5,177 bases of DNA from Acidobacteriaceae bacterium (GTDB taxonomy: Bacteria > Acidobacteriota > Terriglobia > Terriglobales > SbA1): contig JAFAGX010000640.1 of the NCBI GenBank assembly GCA_019237515.1, positions 1 through 5,177 on the forward strand, in the 5' to 3' direction. Under the pieces are notes generated by a model that saw nothing but the letters and a program-made list of their open reading frames with translations, searched no databases and had not been told where the DNA came from. Shown one piece after another: positions 4,626-5,177 of this stretch (positions are counted from its first letter, which is position 1; every line of letters begins with the position of its first letter). The position numbers and the translations under genes are program-made.

Positions 4626-5177
4626 TTATCGGCGTGATGTGAGCAGAGGTCCTACTTTCGGCAACTGGGCGAGTTGCCAGATCTGCTTGAATACCTGTTT
4701 GATTTCTGCTTCGTCAGCTCCATGGGAGTATTCCGCAAGGCACATGGCTTTTTCTTCTAGTTCCTTCCGGCTGAGCGTGTTGGCAGGATCTCCCTTCGGA
4801 TCTTCGATTCGGCCATGGAATGTCCGCCCATCGGAAGTTTTGACCGTCACCTTTCCAATCCATCGAGATGGGTAGGAGCGATCGACTTCTTCGTCCAGAA
4901 TCAATCGCACTTGCTGCCGAAACTCGATAACTCGGGGATCATTCCAGTGATCATCAAATTCCCGCACTCCCGCCCGGCCGAAAATGGCAAGCAATGCCAG
5001 CGCCGTCCCCATCGAAAATTTGGCTTGATGCACAGTTTGCGGATTCGTCACTGTGCCCAGCACGTCAATCGCGCCCTGATGCACATGAGCAGTAACCTCG
5101 GTGATCTGGTCGACAGTGAGTTTGTGCTTTTCAACCACGCTCAGGAAGGAATCGGCCGCGGGATGCGTGTGCCGGCA
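4626..5177 (-). CDS. MmgE/PrpD family protein, C-terminal part (start lies outside the window)
   Basis: The frame is open to the right edge and ends at TAA 4626-4628, giving 183 residues, about 40% of the usual 450-residue protein. The first visible residues, C-R-H-T-H-P-A-A-D, are the family's conserved S-C-x-x-T-H region; the GTG at 5138 is therefore internal and not a start. Further family marks are H-Q-A-K-F-S-M-G-T-A-L-A-L (visible residues about 50-62), Y-P-S-R-W-I-G-K-V-T-V and the C-terminal D-P-K-G-D-P-A-N-T-L-S-R-K-E-L. The family includes 2-methylcitrate dehydratase, cis-aconitate decarboxylase and iminodisuccinate epimerase, all acting on di- or tricarboxylates; which reaction applies here cannot be told from this fragment. 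The protein is cytoplasmic. The gene lies 140 bp upstream of the aldehyde dehydrogenase gene on the same strand and may be co-transcribed or have its own unit. Confidence 0.92.
   Translation of the reverse strand, partial: CRHTHPAADSFLSVVEKHKLTVDQITEVTAHVHQGAIDVLGTVTNPQTVHQAKFSMGTALALLAIFGRAGVREFDDHWNDPRVIEFRQQVRLILDEEVDRSYPSRWIGKVTVKTSDGRTFHGRIEDPKGDPANTLSRKELEEKAMCLAEYSHGADEAEIKQVFKQIWQLAQLPKVGPLLTSRR

Noticed and set aside
3979..4875. A 298-codon open frame on the plus strand opposite the dehydrogenase start and PrpD end
   Set aside because: It spans two well-supported minus-strand genes and their gap, has no recognisable domain and no family match. It reflects high GC content.

Overview
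The window looks like a piece of an Acidobacteriota chromosome. The main clue is the broken gene at the left edge. It encodes a signal peptide followed directly by a carboxypeptidase-regulatory-like fold (G-x-I-S-G-x-V-x-D-S-T-G-A-V-I-P-S-A), the usual N-terminus of the very large, multi-copy TonB-dependent 'Oar-like' receptors of that phylum. Phylum assignment from one fragment is an inference. No RNA gene, insertion sequence, CRISPR array or origin was seen.

Left part (1-998): two divergent genes share a 335-bp regulatory gap. The minus-strand gene is the 5' end of the TonB-receptor-type protein (79 residues visible). The plus-strand gene encodes a 141-residue secreted monohaem cytochrome c. 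The gap holds a good TTGACA-type promoter candidate for the minus gene, a strong 38-nt imperfect hairpin, and a perfect 14-bp palindrome nearer the cytochrome gene.

Right part (1014-5177): four genes lie on the minus strand in the transcription order MmgE/PrpD-family protein (5' end outside the window), aldehyde dehydrogenase of the pyrroline-5-carboxylate dehydrogenase type, GntR/FCD transcription factor, and FAD-dependent amine/amino-acid oxidoreductase of the sarcosine-oxidase-beta/DAO family. The last three genes are separated by only 37 and 6 bp, so they are very probably one operon. A 140-bp gap before the aldehyde dehydrogenase gene contains a perfect 12-bp palindrome, ATGGTATACCAT, of the kind bound by GntR/FCD regulators.

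The simplest reading is a self-regulated catabolic cluster. The FAD enzyme would oxidise a secondary amine or amino acid (proline-like, N-methylated or D-configured), the dehydrogenase would oxidise the resulting semialdehyde to an acid, and the PrpD-family enzyme would isomerise, epimerise or dehydrate a linked acid. The FCD regulator would sense a carboxylate intermediate. The true substrate cannot be fixed from this window. The cytochrome gene converges on the operon with only 15 bp between stop codons, and it is not clearly part of the pathway.
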